A stretch of DNA of 64,000 bases from Cheiracanthium punctorium. Its lineage: Eukaryota; Arthropoda; Arachnida; Araneae; Cheiracanthiidae. Each line of letters begins with the position of its first letter. Within the stretch, counting starts at the first letter, position 1. The translations under genes were made by a program, and so were the position numbers. The notes under the pieces were generated by a model, which was given only the letters and a program-made list of their open reading frames with translations, was not told where the DNA came from and did not search any database. The stretch covers positions 992,001-1,056,000 of the forward strand of contig JAWZYV010013141.1 of the NCBI GenBank assembly GCA_038373885.1, given 5' to 3'. Shown in pieces: positions 1-10,268 of the stretch.

Positions 1-99
1 TCATAAGACATGCATTTTTAATCAAGAAAAACATTTTGTGTTACCAAACCATATTCTAAATACGAAACCAAGAGGATCTTACGGATTAATAACAATAAA

Positions 100-804
100 C
101 AGGGTGTTCCAAAAACAGTGATGAAGTCTTTTATTCCTTAAATATCGATCATAGACATACAATAAATCACAAAGTTACGTAAAAAAACGTTCAGAATTAT
201 CGATTACGATTTTCCAGATGTTAAATCTAAATAAATACAAAATTTAAATTTTAAAACGGTCCCCGTACAAAAACATTCCCCATTGGTAAAATGCGCTGTA
301 TACATTAATGGGGTGATGTACCGAATTGGAACATTTCATCTTAAAAAGTGTCGGAGATATGAAAATAAATACATACTGACTTAAACCACTTTCCAATGGC
401 TCTCGAAGAGAAAAAATTACGTCGTAGGATCCCGTTTTAGGGGCCGTACACTAATTGCCAAATTGAACATTGATCGCAGGAGTATATACTTTTGCTATAA
501 TTGATATTGTGTAACCACTTACCACCTTTATTTAAAAAAAAATCTCTGAATCTATTTAAGATAAAAGACTTTGAATATCACCTAATTAAAACATGAAGTT
601 CATTTTACTAACTGGGGATTTTTTTTACGTGGATTGAATAAAAATTTAAAGTTCGTATTTATTTAAATTTAATCTCCGCGAAATTTTAATTGACGCCATA
701 AAGTTCTGTGCCTTTCTTAGCGTATCTTTGTAATTTATTGTATACGGCTATGATCGATATTCAAGGAATAAAGGGCTAATGTCCGTATTTCTTAGGACAC
801 CCTC
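100..804. mobile_element. Non-autonomous Tc1/mariner-like element with ~85-bp terminal inverted repeats
   Basis: The left end begins AGGGTGTTCC and the right end, read on the minus strand, begins AGGGTGTCCT. The two arms stay alignable for roughly 85 bases and share blocks such as TTTATTCCTT and ATATCGATCATAG. AGGGTG-type ends beside TA-rich flanks fit the Tc1/mariner superfamily, although the TA target duplication is not clean here. The roughly 530-bp interior has no recognisable transposase, so this is a MITE-like derivative. Confidence 0.75.
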
Positions 805-1668
805 TATATCCTTCTCCTTAATAATGGTATTAAATTTTATAATTACACAATTACAGCTACGAATTTTTACATTCAATATGTAGTCAATGTTCCACTTCAA
901 ACATTAGTAAGCTTTCAAGTTGTGTTCTGGATAATAATTAATGAATTCTAACCACATCCCGTGCAGCACTGTGACGTCGCAAAGTGACATCATGTGACAG
1001 TATGTATAAGTTGCTGAGAGGTCGTGGCGACCGGCAAATGGCCAGGTTTTTTTCTATGACGTCACACGGTGACCATCATCGACGTTGACGAAGGAACGTC
1101 GCAAAAGACGTACATTTACATCACATATATGATGCGACGAAATATGACGTCGCCGTAACGTCACTGCCAACATCAATTGTTGTATGGGGTGGCATAACAC
1201 CAAATTTAAAAAAAAAAGGGGGGTGAAAAATATTTGCTATCCCTGCAACATCAGGGGTGCCACATGTACAGCAAATCGAAAGAAAGAGTAGGGGGTTTTC
1301 TTTAGTTAGATCAAAAGTACACACAATATTTTTTTTTAATTACAAAAGTACGATATCGATTTATTAATGATATGTCATTTTATCTCTCACCCCCTTTATT
1401 GAAAATTGGCCGAAAAATGTGTCCCAAAAATGCAACATAAAAGTTTATGCGACATAATTTTACATATATTTAAATACTATTAGTTTGCAACAGCTTTAAT
1501 CTATTGTTACAATATTTCATAAGCTGTAGAATATGCATCACATGCATTTTTGTATAAATAGGTTACAATCATAAAAATTTCAACATAGGGTTAGCAGGAG
1601 AAATACAGCAACCCTACTCGCCTAAAGATCTCTCAGCAATGTCAAATAACGAAAAGCAAAATTTTTGG
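805..1668. other. AT-rich sequence without a recognisable gene
   Basis: Apart from the ACGTC motif cluster listed separately, this stretch is AT-rich with short A/T runs. Small ORFs exist on both strands but show no motif, and they cross homopolymer runs. Confidence 0.5.
965..1165. promoter_or_regulatory. Cluster of ACGTC / CRE-like motifs
   Basis: About 200 bases hold seven ACGT-core motifs, including a full palindromic TGACGTCA at 1057-1064 and TGACGTCG at 971 and 1145. TGACGTCA is the binding site of CREB/ATF bZIP factors. No promoter or transcript can be tied to it, and the cluster may simply belong to an unrecognised repeat. This is a motif observation, not a demonstrated regulatory element. 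Confidence 0.25.
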
Positions 1669-1925
1669 TGTGTTAAGATAGATACTAAAAATTATATACA
1701 AGTTACTTCAGTTATCATCGACCCACGTTTGCAATTGCAAGGAAAGACCAGGAAACCCTCCTACTTCCAGTGGATGAAATAAATGTGAAGGAAGAATAAA
1801 AGAAAAAGGGGTTAGAGATAAAATGACATGGTCAATTAATATCTTTTTAATATGATAATAATGAAACTAAAAAATTAGGGGGGGTTCAGGGAGTCCCCCC
1901 CCCGATGAGGCTCGAACAGCTGAAT
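1669..1925 (+). repeat. Dispersed ~260-bp repeat, copy 1
   Basis: This segment aligns along its length with the reverse complement of 23776-24034. Shared landmarks include GTTACTTCAGTTATCATCGA and an ending of a G-run followed by GAGGCTCGAACAGC (GAGGTTCGAACAGC in the other copy). That GGTTCGAAC block resembles the B box of a tRNA promoter, so the family may be SINE-related. This is inference, since no matching A box is seen in this copy. Confidence 0.65.
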
Positions 1926-2252
1926 TATCTATCTACCTACATATGCATGTTAAAAACTTAATTTTCTCAATTAGCCTGCTCTTAAGGAGCTAAACACAAG
2001 AAAATACGAAAGATAAGAAAGATTTCCCCCCTAGGTTCTGATGAAATGATGAAACACTCTCGAAAATTTACTCAAGTGTCATCAAATCTGTAACACTGTT
2101 TTCGTTCGGTAGAAGATAAGGCTCTTTAAACCTATTCCGACTAGGAACTCGAGTGAACTGGGGCTCGAGTAAACACTTTTTCACAAAAACCGAGATATGA
2201 AATTATGTTTAGCATTCAGAAATAATTTGAGAGGTTGCGTTATATATATATT

Positions 2253-2880
2253 TTATCTGCATTCCCTTCCACGTAACTTTAAAGGATCTAGGAGTGAATA
2301 AAACGCCTCAAAAACATCTTCCTTTCCCCCCATTCCATTCCGCCATTTTATCGTCTCGCTCCCCGCTAACGCGTACTGAATGGTCTCAGACATTTCGCAA
2401 ACATCTTCTGAAAGCGCCATCATTAAAAGAGAATCTACAGGTTGATAAACCCGATAACTTTGTATTAGAATCCCGGTCTTGGCGCAGTAATGAGACACTG
2501 ATTCTATAACTTCGTCGACTAACTGTCGACTAAGTTTAATTTCTCTCCAAAGCAACTTAACAGCAGGGTTTACTGACTATATATCTTCCGACTTGGCGTG
2601 CTAAGAAATTTTGAAAAGCCTGTTCGGGGAAGCAGGCTTGATTTTCGTACTGCGTAGGTATATTTGATAGCCGTAGTACTTTCTCTAGAATTCTACGGAT
2701 ATTTTTTCTCGAAATGATATTACTATATCTATTTATGTAATACGCTAACATATGCGGTATCGAAACGACGATATTTCTAGGCTGAGAAAGACAACAACTA
2801 GATGTAAACATTGGGGTAAAGAATAACACACGCAAAAAAATCCAAATTAACAGTTCAATGACGTCAAATAGAGCAAGCAT
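2253..2880 (-). other. Two abutting unassigned ORFs, possible coding relic
   Basis: On the minus strand an ORF at 2880-2557 is followed at once by one at 2555-2253, offset by one base. Joined through a single frameshift they would give about 200 residues. Their composition is less A/T-extreme than the flanks. No domain is recognised. The second ORF starts at a TTG, so it is an open frame rather than a convincing gene. Most likely this is a decayed transposon or chance; a degenerate exon is possible. Confidence 0.2.
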
Positions 2881-3443
2881 ATTCGTTACTGGTTACGTTT
2901 TTCACGCAGTAGCTAGATTACAATATAACAATGCATACGCGAAAAATCAAAATATTTCCGATCTTTTCACAGAGCGTTTATCGCGCATTAAAAACAAAAT
3001 CTCCTTACAGTGGGATGAATCATATTTTAGCCATTTCCTGTTTCTGTTATATTTTCGCAAACAAGGATACGTATAAAATAATGAAACCGTACTATAAAAC
3101 ACCGGGTTGCTAACTTTGGCACATTAAAATCGCAGCTGCTGCAATTAAGGAGCATTTCTGTAGGGATTTGCATAATACGTTATCGCCCAATACAGTATTT
3201 TTATAGTAATTTTGTGAATGGAAATATCACCAATTATATCTTTTCATACTTCTTGCAATGTTAGTATTTGGTTTTGCCCTCATGGCCACCACCCGCTTTC
3301 ATCATGATACCCAAAATTTGAAGCAACCTCTAACCTAAATAAATTTTATTAACCAAAACAAATATTTATGGATTACCGTCAAGCCTCGTTAGTACATCAC
3401 TCTCCGTGCCACTTAAAACTGACTTGCTAAGTGGAGTGATTTC

Positions 3444-3727
3444 TTAACCCATTTATGCCTAGCGTCCCTTTTTTGGGACGGCATTTTCGCTATTAGTCGA
3501 AAACGTTATTTATTTTTCCTAGCCTTTATTCATGAGCATCGAGCCTCAACTTTACAAAATATTTTAGCATGACCAAGTAAGATGTTGATATTTCGATTTT
3601 TATGCATAATTATTTTAAAAGAAATCATCCCTTGTTCAAGAAGTTGACGTCAGAAATTTATCTATTATTTCTGTTATCAGTAAAAATAGAAGAAAGTCGC
3701 AAAAATATCCAGGCACAAATGGGTTAA
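3444..3727. mobile_element. piggyBac-type MITE, family A, copy 1 (276 bp plus TTAA duplication)
   Basis: A 276-bp element is flanked on both sides by TTAA, the diagnostic piggyBac target duplication (3444-3447 and 3724-3727). The ends are CCCATTTATGCCT and, inverted, CCCATTTGTGCCT (12 of 13 matching). A subterminal hairpin (CGTCCC, T-run, GGGACG) lies just inside the left end. There is no transposase, so it would need a piggyBac transposase in trans. A near-identical copy of the same length is at 13601-13884. Confidence 0.92.
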
Positions 3728-3745
3728 GTGGAGTTCATATAAAAT

Positions 3746-3747
<2 letters not shown>

Positions 3748-3778
<31 letters not shown>
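3748..3778 (+). repeat. Poly-A tract (about 31 A)
   Basis: An uninterrupted A run lies 20 bases past the piggyBac MITE. It could be a retrotransposed poly-A tail or simple homopolymer expansion. No retroelement body is visible upstream. Confidence 0.9.
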
Positions 3779-3779
<1 letters not shown>

Positions 3780-5593
3780 CATGTTTATAATAATAAATGC
3801 GCCTATAAGTAGCTTACTTTATAATTTATATAAATTAGTAGAATACCAATTTTAATTTAATAAAATATATGACAAATTTTAAAAAAAATTATAAGTTAAG
3901 AAGGTGTACATCGTACTTATAATTTAGCTGTAGAATGTGTCACATTCAATCTGACGTCGTACAGAAATGGAAACGAAGAATAGTCCTGGATGAATTCCTA
4001 AAATTTGTTGATAAGGCAACAAATTTTGTCAGGTAAAATGTTGCTGGATGAAGAAAAATAAAATCATTACAGGTAGAATATAAGTAAAAAGATTTATATG
4101 CGTATACAATTAACGAGATCAACTTATAATTAAGTAATTGAATCTGTTTTAGCGCTTGGGTTTTTAGGCATTGAATTGATGCTTTCTAATTTTAACCATG
4201 CGTCTGTGTGCATTCAATTCCATAACTAATAACTTTTAATAGCTTGTTAGGTGAAATAGTTGTAATAATTAACTTTGTATCTTCCCATGGAAAAATTAGG
4301 TTTTGTGGTATGCTTTCGTATTATATAACTTTAACGGATATCGTTCATACCTCTGTTTCTCCTTTTCTTAAAATAATCTTTTGCGTTTCGAATTTTAATT
4401 ATAAATATTCAATACTTAACTTTGACGAAAGAAAAAAATCATGCAATTTAAAAATGAAATTCATGACAGATACAAGACAATTATCAAAATCGAAATTAAG
4501 CTATTATTAATTTTCGCCCGAGAGACCTAAACTGATCAAACTATTTTAAACTATTGAAAAAAATAGGTATGTTTATAATCAGATTTATTTAGATTTATTT
4601 GTTTTCCAACCGATATTTATCTTTATAATCTTTAATTTTTCTTACTAAACAAAATGAAAGAATAAACATAAAATAACGCTCTTAAGCCTTAAGTCGGTTC
4701 AAATGCTAGCTCTTCATTAAATAAGTGGGATTGATTGCATGATTGACTAAATATAGTTTAACAATTACTTTTTTTCTAGTTCGGTTTTTTTTTTCTTTTT
4801 GGCATAGCGATTCTCTCACGAGTATAAATTTTCAGTCAAGATATGTTTTGATGCATGCCATATGATTTAACTTACTTGAATAAAGGCGATTATTTTAATC
4901 TACAAGCCTAACTTCGGGGCACCATTTTTGAAAAAAGATTAAATTTAAACAAAAAAAATATGTTTTTAATTAAAATAGGGTATAAAACTAAAAATTTGAA
5001 TGCAGTTAAGTCTATGTAAACTTTGAAATATTGGCAAATTAGGTGAAATTTTGGTTAAAAAATGTATTTACACTTCCTATAAACAATTCCAATAAATATT
5101 TTTAATAATATTTCTCCAGCACGTAAATAACATATATTTATCAGTGTTATGAATCAAAAGATTTGTTAACGTTTTAATAGATATGAAAATATTTCAACTT
5201 TTATGTGAAAACTCATTAATTTTTCTAAAAAAAAATTTTAAAGAAAGAAATGGTCATGAAAATAAATAAATACAAAGTATTATATCCTGCCTCATCCCAC
5301 AGATAATAATGATCAAAATATTCCATCTAAATTTCAAGACAGTATATTAAATACGTTATGAAATATGATGTTTATCGTAAAGAAAATTTATGGAAAACAC
5401 GCTCATCAGACAACGTGTTCAAATGTTTCATTAATTTACAAAATAATATCCTTCTGGTTCGTTATTTCTCGTATAATTTGACGTGTAGTTATGGTAGAAA
5501 CAAAAGTAAAATTTAAGTGAAATTTTTGTAAAAAGTTGTGTTTGCGCCACACCTCCTGTAAACAATTTTGATTAATAGTTTTAATAATGTGAA
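3779..5593. other. AT-rich gene-free sequence
   Basis: No protein, RNA gene or bounded transposon is recognised. A weak direct repeat of about 75 bases links 5045-5120 with 5515-5590 (both contain AAACAATT and TTTAATAAT). The 88-residue ORF at 4244-4510 is A/T-driven, with no motif. Confidence 0.5.
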
Positions 5594-5673
5594 AGGCAAA
5601 TCCAAATTTTGGATGAAACAAAAATTAAAGGCAAATCCAAACTTTGGATGAAACAAAAATTAAAGGCAAATCC
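5594..5673 (+). repeat. Tandem repeat, 35-bp unit, about 2.3 copies
   Basis: The unit starts AAAGGCAAATCCAAA and continues TTTGGATGAAACAAAAATT, repeating with period 35. The first two units differ by one base and the third is partial. The short ORFs across it reflect the repeat, not a gene. Confidence 0.85.
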
Positions 5674-6305
5674 ACACTCATCACTTTGGACGATTAAACC
5701 AAGACGAATATCCTTAAGTGATAAGTGCAAACGAACCTTTAGATTTCCGGAACTGAAACTTGAAAGCACACTTCAAAAATTACAAATGCTGAATAATGCA
5801 GTTGCTCTGTAAATCGTCGAAGACATAAAGTGGACATCAGATCTCACAAATTTATCGATTTGAAATGAGTTATTTCATAAAACGATTGAGATAATTGCAA
5901 TCAAATGCATTTGCATGTCTCTAATCCTCTTGATTTCGTCATCTACGTCGCCTGCCTGGGTCAGTGTGCGGTTCCGTTTTGCCAAATTACTTGCTTTGAT
6001 AATTGGGTATTTTCATGCTGTTGCCTTACAGATGCATATTTAGTTTATTGTTCCTTTTCCCTGTGTACATATATTTAATATGAAATCTGTGGAAGTTTGA
6101 TCTATTTTCTTGTACGTTCATTTCCGAAGTAGTTCTTCATCTTTTATAAGCTAAAGGAGAAATCATTGTGTAAAGAAAGCATGTGCTCTATATTTAATAT
6201 GTCTTATATATACATTCATCTCTATGAAAATAAATATTTTCTTTCAACCAATGTTGCGTTTTTTTTTATTATTTACTCTTCAAAATTACATACAAAAACT
6301 CTTGC
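5674..6305. other. Gene-free AT-rich sequence
   Basis: No motif, terminal repeat or coding frame is supported in this stretch. Confidence 0.5.
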
Positions 6306-6472
6306 TTAATCCATTAACGCGCAGTGTTCCCGCTCTGGGAACACCAAACTCTGACGTTTTGCCTGTTGCCAGCCACGAAGAATAGATTTGATTTCTATAA
6401 AAATAGTTGCGGATGACATAGCTCCACGAGAATCCTTTGCTTTTTAGCACGTCATTTCCCGCCAAAAAATTG
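6306..6472 (+). mobile_element. piggyBac-type MITE, family B, truncated copy
   Basis: It starts at TTAA (6306-6309) and matches the left ~165 bp of the family B copies at 14878, 17494 and 28188, including the subterminal hairpin GTGTTCCC/GGGAACAC. The hairpin core and right end are missing. The first terminal C has mutated to T, which, with the truncation, marks an old immobile copy. Confidence 0.8.
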
Positions 6473-6860
6473 TCCCGCCAAAAAATTGCCCTTCCGTCTT
6501 ACTGAGCAGAGGGAACTGAAAAAGATAAACAAACAAGCATGTTGTCACAAGGAAACAAGAAAAGGCGAACAAACCAAGGAGAAGGGGGGGGGAAAGGGGG
6601 AAGGCATAAAAAGAAAAGAAAAGAAAGACAAACAAAAATACATAAATAAATAATAATAACAATAAAAAGCAAAAAAGAGCACACAAACATACACCCACAC
6701 AAAAAAAAAGGAAAAACAAACAAACAAAAAAAAAAAAAACAGAACAAACAAAAGAACATAAAACAAAGATAACATAAAAACACATTTTTTTAACAACATA
6801 CAGGACAGCACATAAGACAATTTTTTTTTCATAATGAAGGTAAGTTTGAGCGAATAAAAC
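6473..6860 (+). repeat. Purine-rich A/AAAC low-complexity tract
   Basis: Almost 400 bases dominated by A on the plus strand, with AAAC, AAAG and AAATA sub-repeats. The phenylalanine/leucine-rich minus-strand ORFs here (6444-6976) are translations of this tract and not proteins. Confidence 0.8.
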
Positions 6861-6881
6861 AAATAGTTCAAACATTTGCCA

Positions 6882-7129
6882 CCAGGGGGTGTTCCATGGC
6901 CTCCGCGATCCCCAGATTTCAATCTATGCGACTTTTGGCTTTGGGGGGGAATTTGAAACATTTGGTAAGTCTTCACAATGCAAGAACTTCGCCTGATCTT
7001 AAAGACAGTATTTCATATGATCGTAATATTTTCCCGAACCCATAGTGGTCAGCTGTGGGACATGTTTTCTTACGATTGCAGATGGCAGCCGGCAATGCTG
7101 GCCGTCATGTTGAACATGTTTTGTTGTAA
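6882..7129 (+). pseudogene. Mariner-type transposase relic (C-terminus)
   Basis: The plus strand translates to PWPPRSPDFNLCDFWLWG. This matches the region around the last catalytic aspartate of IS630/Tc1/mariner transposases (SPD followed by a DFxLWG block). After a frameshift at a G run it continues as NLKHLVSLHNARTSPDLKDS, and after another shift ends GRHVEHVLL before a TAA at 7127-7129, the usual C-terminal GGHxE motif. Only about 80 residues remain. The N-terminal DNA-binding part and TIRs are not found. Confidence 0.8.
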
Positions 7130-7538
7130 TAATATTCGTAAACTATCATAAATGTACGCTAAATGTGTAATTCATTAAAAAACGAACCCCAGGTGGTGGA
7201 CATTTGTGCTAACTTTTTTGCTCAAACAAATTCCGATACCTTCATTATGTTCTACACAAAATTGTTGCTTATTCATACAGGAAATTCTCACTCCATTTAA
7301 CTATCAGAGTTGTGCTCAGAAAAATTACCCAAATACTCGAAAAGTTAGTACTATTTAAAAAGACTTCTGGACAGCTTTTTTAGGTAATTAAGTAGGATTA
7401 TATTTGAATTCATTTGTATTCAGCACCTCTCCCCCTGACCATGGAAGTTAGTGATTCGCTGTGGAAGCTCCTTTCCTCTGAATTTGATGGAATTAACAAC
7501 GATTCAACCAGCACTTTGCATAGATGCCACACTTTGTA
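7130..7538. other. Gene-free sequence downstream of the transposase relic
   Basis: Probably the remains of the 3' untranslated part of the same mariner-type element followed by unassigned sequence. No terminal repeat is identified. Confidence 0.4.
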
Positions 7539-7540
7539 TA

Positions 7541-7700
7541 CAGGGTGAGTCTGAAAAAATGGCTAAGACTTTATGATGGAGATAGAACGCATCTACACGA
7601 GCCAATTTCATCTTATAAAGATGGGGGCGGAGAGCAAACGAGGAGCCGCCAGGTGGCGTTGTAAATGATGCAAAAGGTTGGTCGGAACATAAGACCTGAG
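7541..7700. mobile_element. Isolated mariner-like end
   Basis: TATA followed by CAGGGTGAGTCTG is the usual start of a mariner-like TIR at a TA target. No matching inverted end is found nearby, so this is either a solo end or a truncated copy. Confidence 0.35.
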
Positions 7701-7772
7701 AAGTTGAAAGGTAGTTCTTCACTGGCACATTTAAAGAACTAACACAAGACTGAGAGGAGATACTTCAGTATA

Positions 7773-7915
7773 CAGTCAGAACTCGTTTATAATGAGACCT
7801 GATTTAACGAGAACCTGGATTTAATGAGGAAATCGGAAATATTTGGTTGATACAATGTTATTTCTGTGGAACGTAACTCGTTTTTAACGAGTGAACGCCG
7901 GTTATAGAGAGGAAT
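7773..7915. mobile_element. Isolated pogo/Tigger-like end
   Basis: TA followed by CAGTCAGAACTCGTTTATAA resembles pogo/Tigger ends (CAGT followed by AACTCG and AT-rich sequence). The partner end is not found. The next kilobase holds a SINE insertion. Confidence 0.4.
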
Positions 7916-8100
7916 ACTTTTGCATATCCATGAAGTTTCTGTTGACTTCCACCTTTCCAGCTCATCTAATTCTTTCTTTGAAAAATTCCTTTGGGGTTTA
8001 AAAGCCTATGAAAGTGATGATGATAAAGATGAATATGCTGAATTTCACACTGAGCCGACAGCAGCATACCCAATAGCTTTTGAGAGCGCAGGAAAACTTC

Positions 8101-8418
8101 AAACTGTTTTAGAAGGGCCATGGTAGACCACTGTTTAGGGCGTTGGACTCATAACCAGAAGGTTGACGGTTCAATTCCGACGTAGCACCAAAGACCACCG
8201 TGTACATGCGGTGAACGTGCACGTTAAATCCGTAGTTCCCAAAGTCCTCTCGGGGGTCGTTAGCAGTTTCCGAGGGGTACCAATATTCAGAAGTCTCCAA
8301 CCTTCTGATGAGGTTCAAAATTGCGGCGGCGAACTACAGGAAATGACGCATGTAGCTCTAAACGACACATTCAGTGACGTGTGAGCCGTCCTCTCCTGGC
8401 AAACAAACTTTTTTAGAA
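8101..8418 (+). mobile_element. tRNA-derived SINE with 14-bp target duplication
   Basis: A 290-bp body (8115-8404) is flanked by direct repeats AAACTGTTTTAGAA (8101-8114) and AAACTTTTTTAGAA (8405-8418), 13 of 14 matching. The first 76 bases look like a tRNA: GGACTCATAACC sits where a CAU anticodon loop would be, GGTTCAATTCC is the RNA polymerase III B box, and a terminal CACCA is present at about 8186. The central body contains GTGCACGTTAAA, which recalls conserved central domains of some invertebrate SINEs (from memory, unverified). The SINE would be mobilised by a LINE in trans. Confidence 0.88.
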
Positions 8419-8620
8419 TTTGGGGGTGCAACTGACTATAATTACTAGGCTTTAGTAATTGTTCTTTCGACTTTAGTAATAACCGACTTTACTAATTGTT
8501 GCCTAGAACTAAGCAACAATTACTAAAAATGAAGATTTAGTATCTAGAATAACTACTTAAATTTTAATCTTCATGTTACACAGGGTGTCCTAAAAAGGTG
8601 ATGGGTCCGTGATGGGAAAA

Positions 8621-8662
8621 CAGACTTGACGGGTCCGATCACCGATGGACCCATCAAGTCTG
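8621..8662. repeat. Hairpin, 16-bp arms
   Basis: CAGACTTGACGGGTCC and GGACCCATCAAGTCTG pair with one mismatch around a 10-nt loop. It lies 40 bases inside a CAGGGTGTCC end at 8581, so it may be the collapsed core of a mariner-like MITE. Confidence 0.7.
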
Positions 8663-8740
8663 TTGTGAACGATTCGGTGGTATGAAAAGACATTTTAAAT
8701 ACACTTCCACAATATTTTTTTCTAAATAGAATAGTACTAT

Positions 8741-9296
8741 AGGGTGTCCCAAAATTGACGCAAGATTTATATTAAATAGAGAACACAGATATTTTAATTG
8801 TACTTTTTTTATTGAAACATAATGTACAAAGGATAGGGTTATGTATGGAATAGCACATAGGGCAAATGACCATGGCTTTGCGGGCGCATGCGCATTCTTT
8901 TGACAAATTTTTCTAGAACCATTTCGAATAAATACGGCTTGAGTTTTGTTGATGTAGCGTTGAATCTTCCGCACGCCATCCTTCAATGCACGGATGGATG
9001 CGGGCTTGTTGACATAGACCTTTTTACTTCAAATAACCCCAAAGAAAGAAATCCAATGGTGGTAAATGACACATGATCTTTCTCATCATTCATCATCAGA
9101 ATCCATGTGAATCAAACTTTCATTATTTTTGAAATGCTGTTCAAGAACGAAAACACGTTTGTTCTTTCGTATAATGGTTGTATTTTTACCAACCCTAAGC
9201 TATCAGCTGTCAAACTGTTTTCCTTTTTTCGTTGCCAACACTAAGTTAGTTAATTTTCTATTTACTTCAAATCTTACGTCAATTTTGTGACGCCCT
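8741..9296 (-). mobile_element. Mariner-like element, internally deleted
   Basis: Terminal repeats AGGGTGTCCCAAAATTGACG (left) and AGGGCGTCACAAAATTGACG (right, inverted) extend about 45 bases. A minus-strand transposase relic lies between them. At about 556 bp the element has lost most of its coding region and is non-autonomous. Confidence 0.85.
8839..9075 (-). pseudogene. Mariner-type transposase relic (C-terminal ~80 residues)
   Basis: Minus-strand translation gives PPLDFFLWGYLK, then in a second frame VYVNKPASIRALKDGVRKIQ, then in a third frame EKFVKRMRMRPQSHGHLP and LFHT before TAA at 8839. These match in order the last-catalytic-D neighbourhood and C-terminus of FFLWGY-type mariner relatives. 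At least two frameshifts make it dead. Confidence 0.85.
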
Positions 9297-9523
9297 GAAC
9301 TATTGTGTGTTTTGCCTTGATTTATAAGTCGAAAATAAAAATGATTTTGCATTTCAAATGATATCGAAAGTATTTTACATATCGCATTTCAACTTTATTC
9401 TATCAGACGACGGATTAAACGATGCATTCCAATTTTATCGATGTTACGTTATCAAAAGAAAAAAAAGAAGATCAGCATGGAATTCAATTTTCTTTTCAAA
9501 TGTTCAAAATTCAAATGTTAACT

Positions 9524-9558
<35 letters not shown>

Positions 9559-9747
9559 CCGATCACTTGTTGCTGCAAGGAAGTAGCATTAGACTGTGCC
9601 TAGGGTTGTTTACCCAGCCAGCTGGAAAATGCTGATATTTATTTTAAGGCTTTATGATGTGTAGGGGAACGGTATTTGTTTTTCAACAGATTACCACCTC
9701 TTCATAAGAATTCACATCTAGTAATTTATCCATACATCACAAAATTT
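9297..9747. other. Gene-free AT-rich sequence with a 30-A tract (9528-9557)
   Basis: Only the homopolymer is notable; the 81-residue ORF over it contains its poly-lysine translation. No element end is recognised. Confidence 0.5.
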
Positions 9748-10188
9748 TACAGTAGAACTCCAATTATCTGAATCAATTGGGACCGGACCCCATTCAGATA
9801 ATCAAAATTTCGGATGATTGGATTTTTTCCGAAAGAACTATCTAGTATGTAATTTAATTAATTTCTGTATGTTGAAAATGGGAGAAAAAATTATTTTTAA
9901 AGAAAAAGAGCTTTTAATTATTTAAATCAAAAGGCAACACGTTTGCATGGTAAGCATACTTACTAGTGCTGTACATTAGTACAGTATGTACGTACCATAC
10001 TGTAAATTCACTGCGAGCGCTGTGCCTGCACTAGCATTGCTGAGGGAAGGACAATAGCATGCTCACATAATCATTATTTTGCGAATAGCAGTACGTTTCG
10101 GTCTTCATTTTTTTCTGAAATTCTGGAAGCGAGTCGGATAATCGGCGATTCTGATAGTTGGAGTTCGGATAATTAGAGTTCTACTGTA
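9748..10188. mobile_element. pogo/Tigger-like MITE (437 bp) with TA duplication
   Basis: TA-CAGTAGAACTCCAATTATC at the left and the inverted CAGTAGAACTCTAATTATCC at the right are followed by TA. pogo-group elements start CAGT, insert at TA and have about 25-bp TIRs. No transposase frame survives. Confidence 0.85.
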
Positions 10189-10192
10189 TATA

Positions 10193-10268
10193 CAGTAGAG
10201 TCTCGATAATTCGAGGAGGACGGTACCGGGCTTGCCTCGAACTATCGAAAACTCGAAATATCGAAATA
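10193..10268. mobile_element. Second pogo-like end, adjacent
   Basis: Four bases after the previous element, TA-CAGTAGAGTCTCGATAATTCG begins another pogo-type end. It contains a repeated TCGAA-AACTATCGAAA motif pattern. The other end was not found, so this is a fragment. Confidence 0.5.

Noticed and set aside
6444..6976. Three overlapping 94-143-residue minus-strand ORFs rich in F, L, C and V
   Set aside because: They are reverse translations of an A/AAAC low-complexity tract and have no stop-avoidance beyond what the composition gives.
8115..8190. Functional tRNA gene
   Set aside because: The cloverleaf is degenerate, the A box is not intact, and the segment continues into a SINE body with target duplications around the whole 290 bp.
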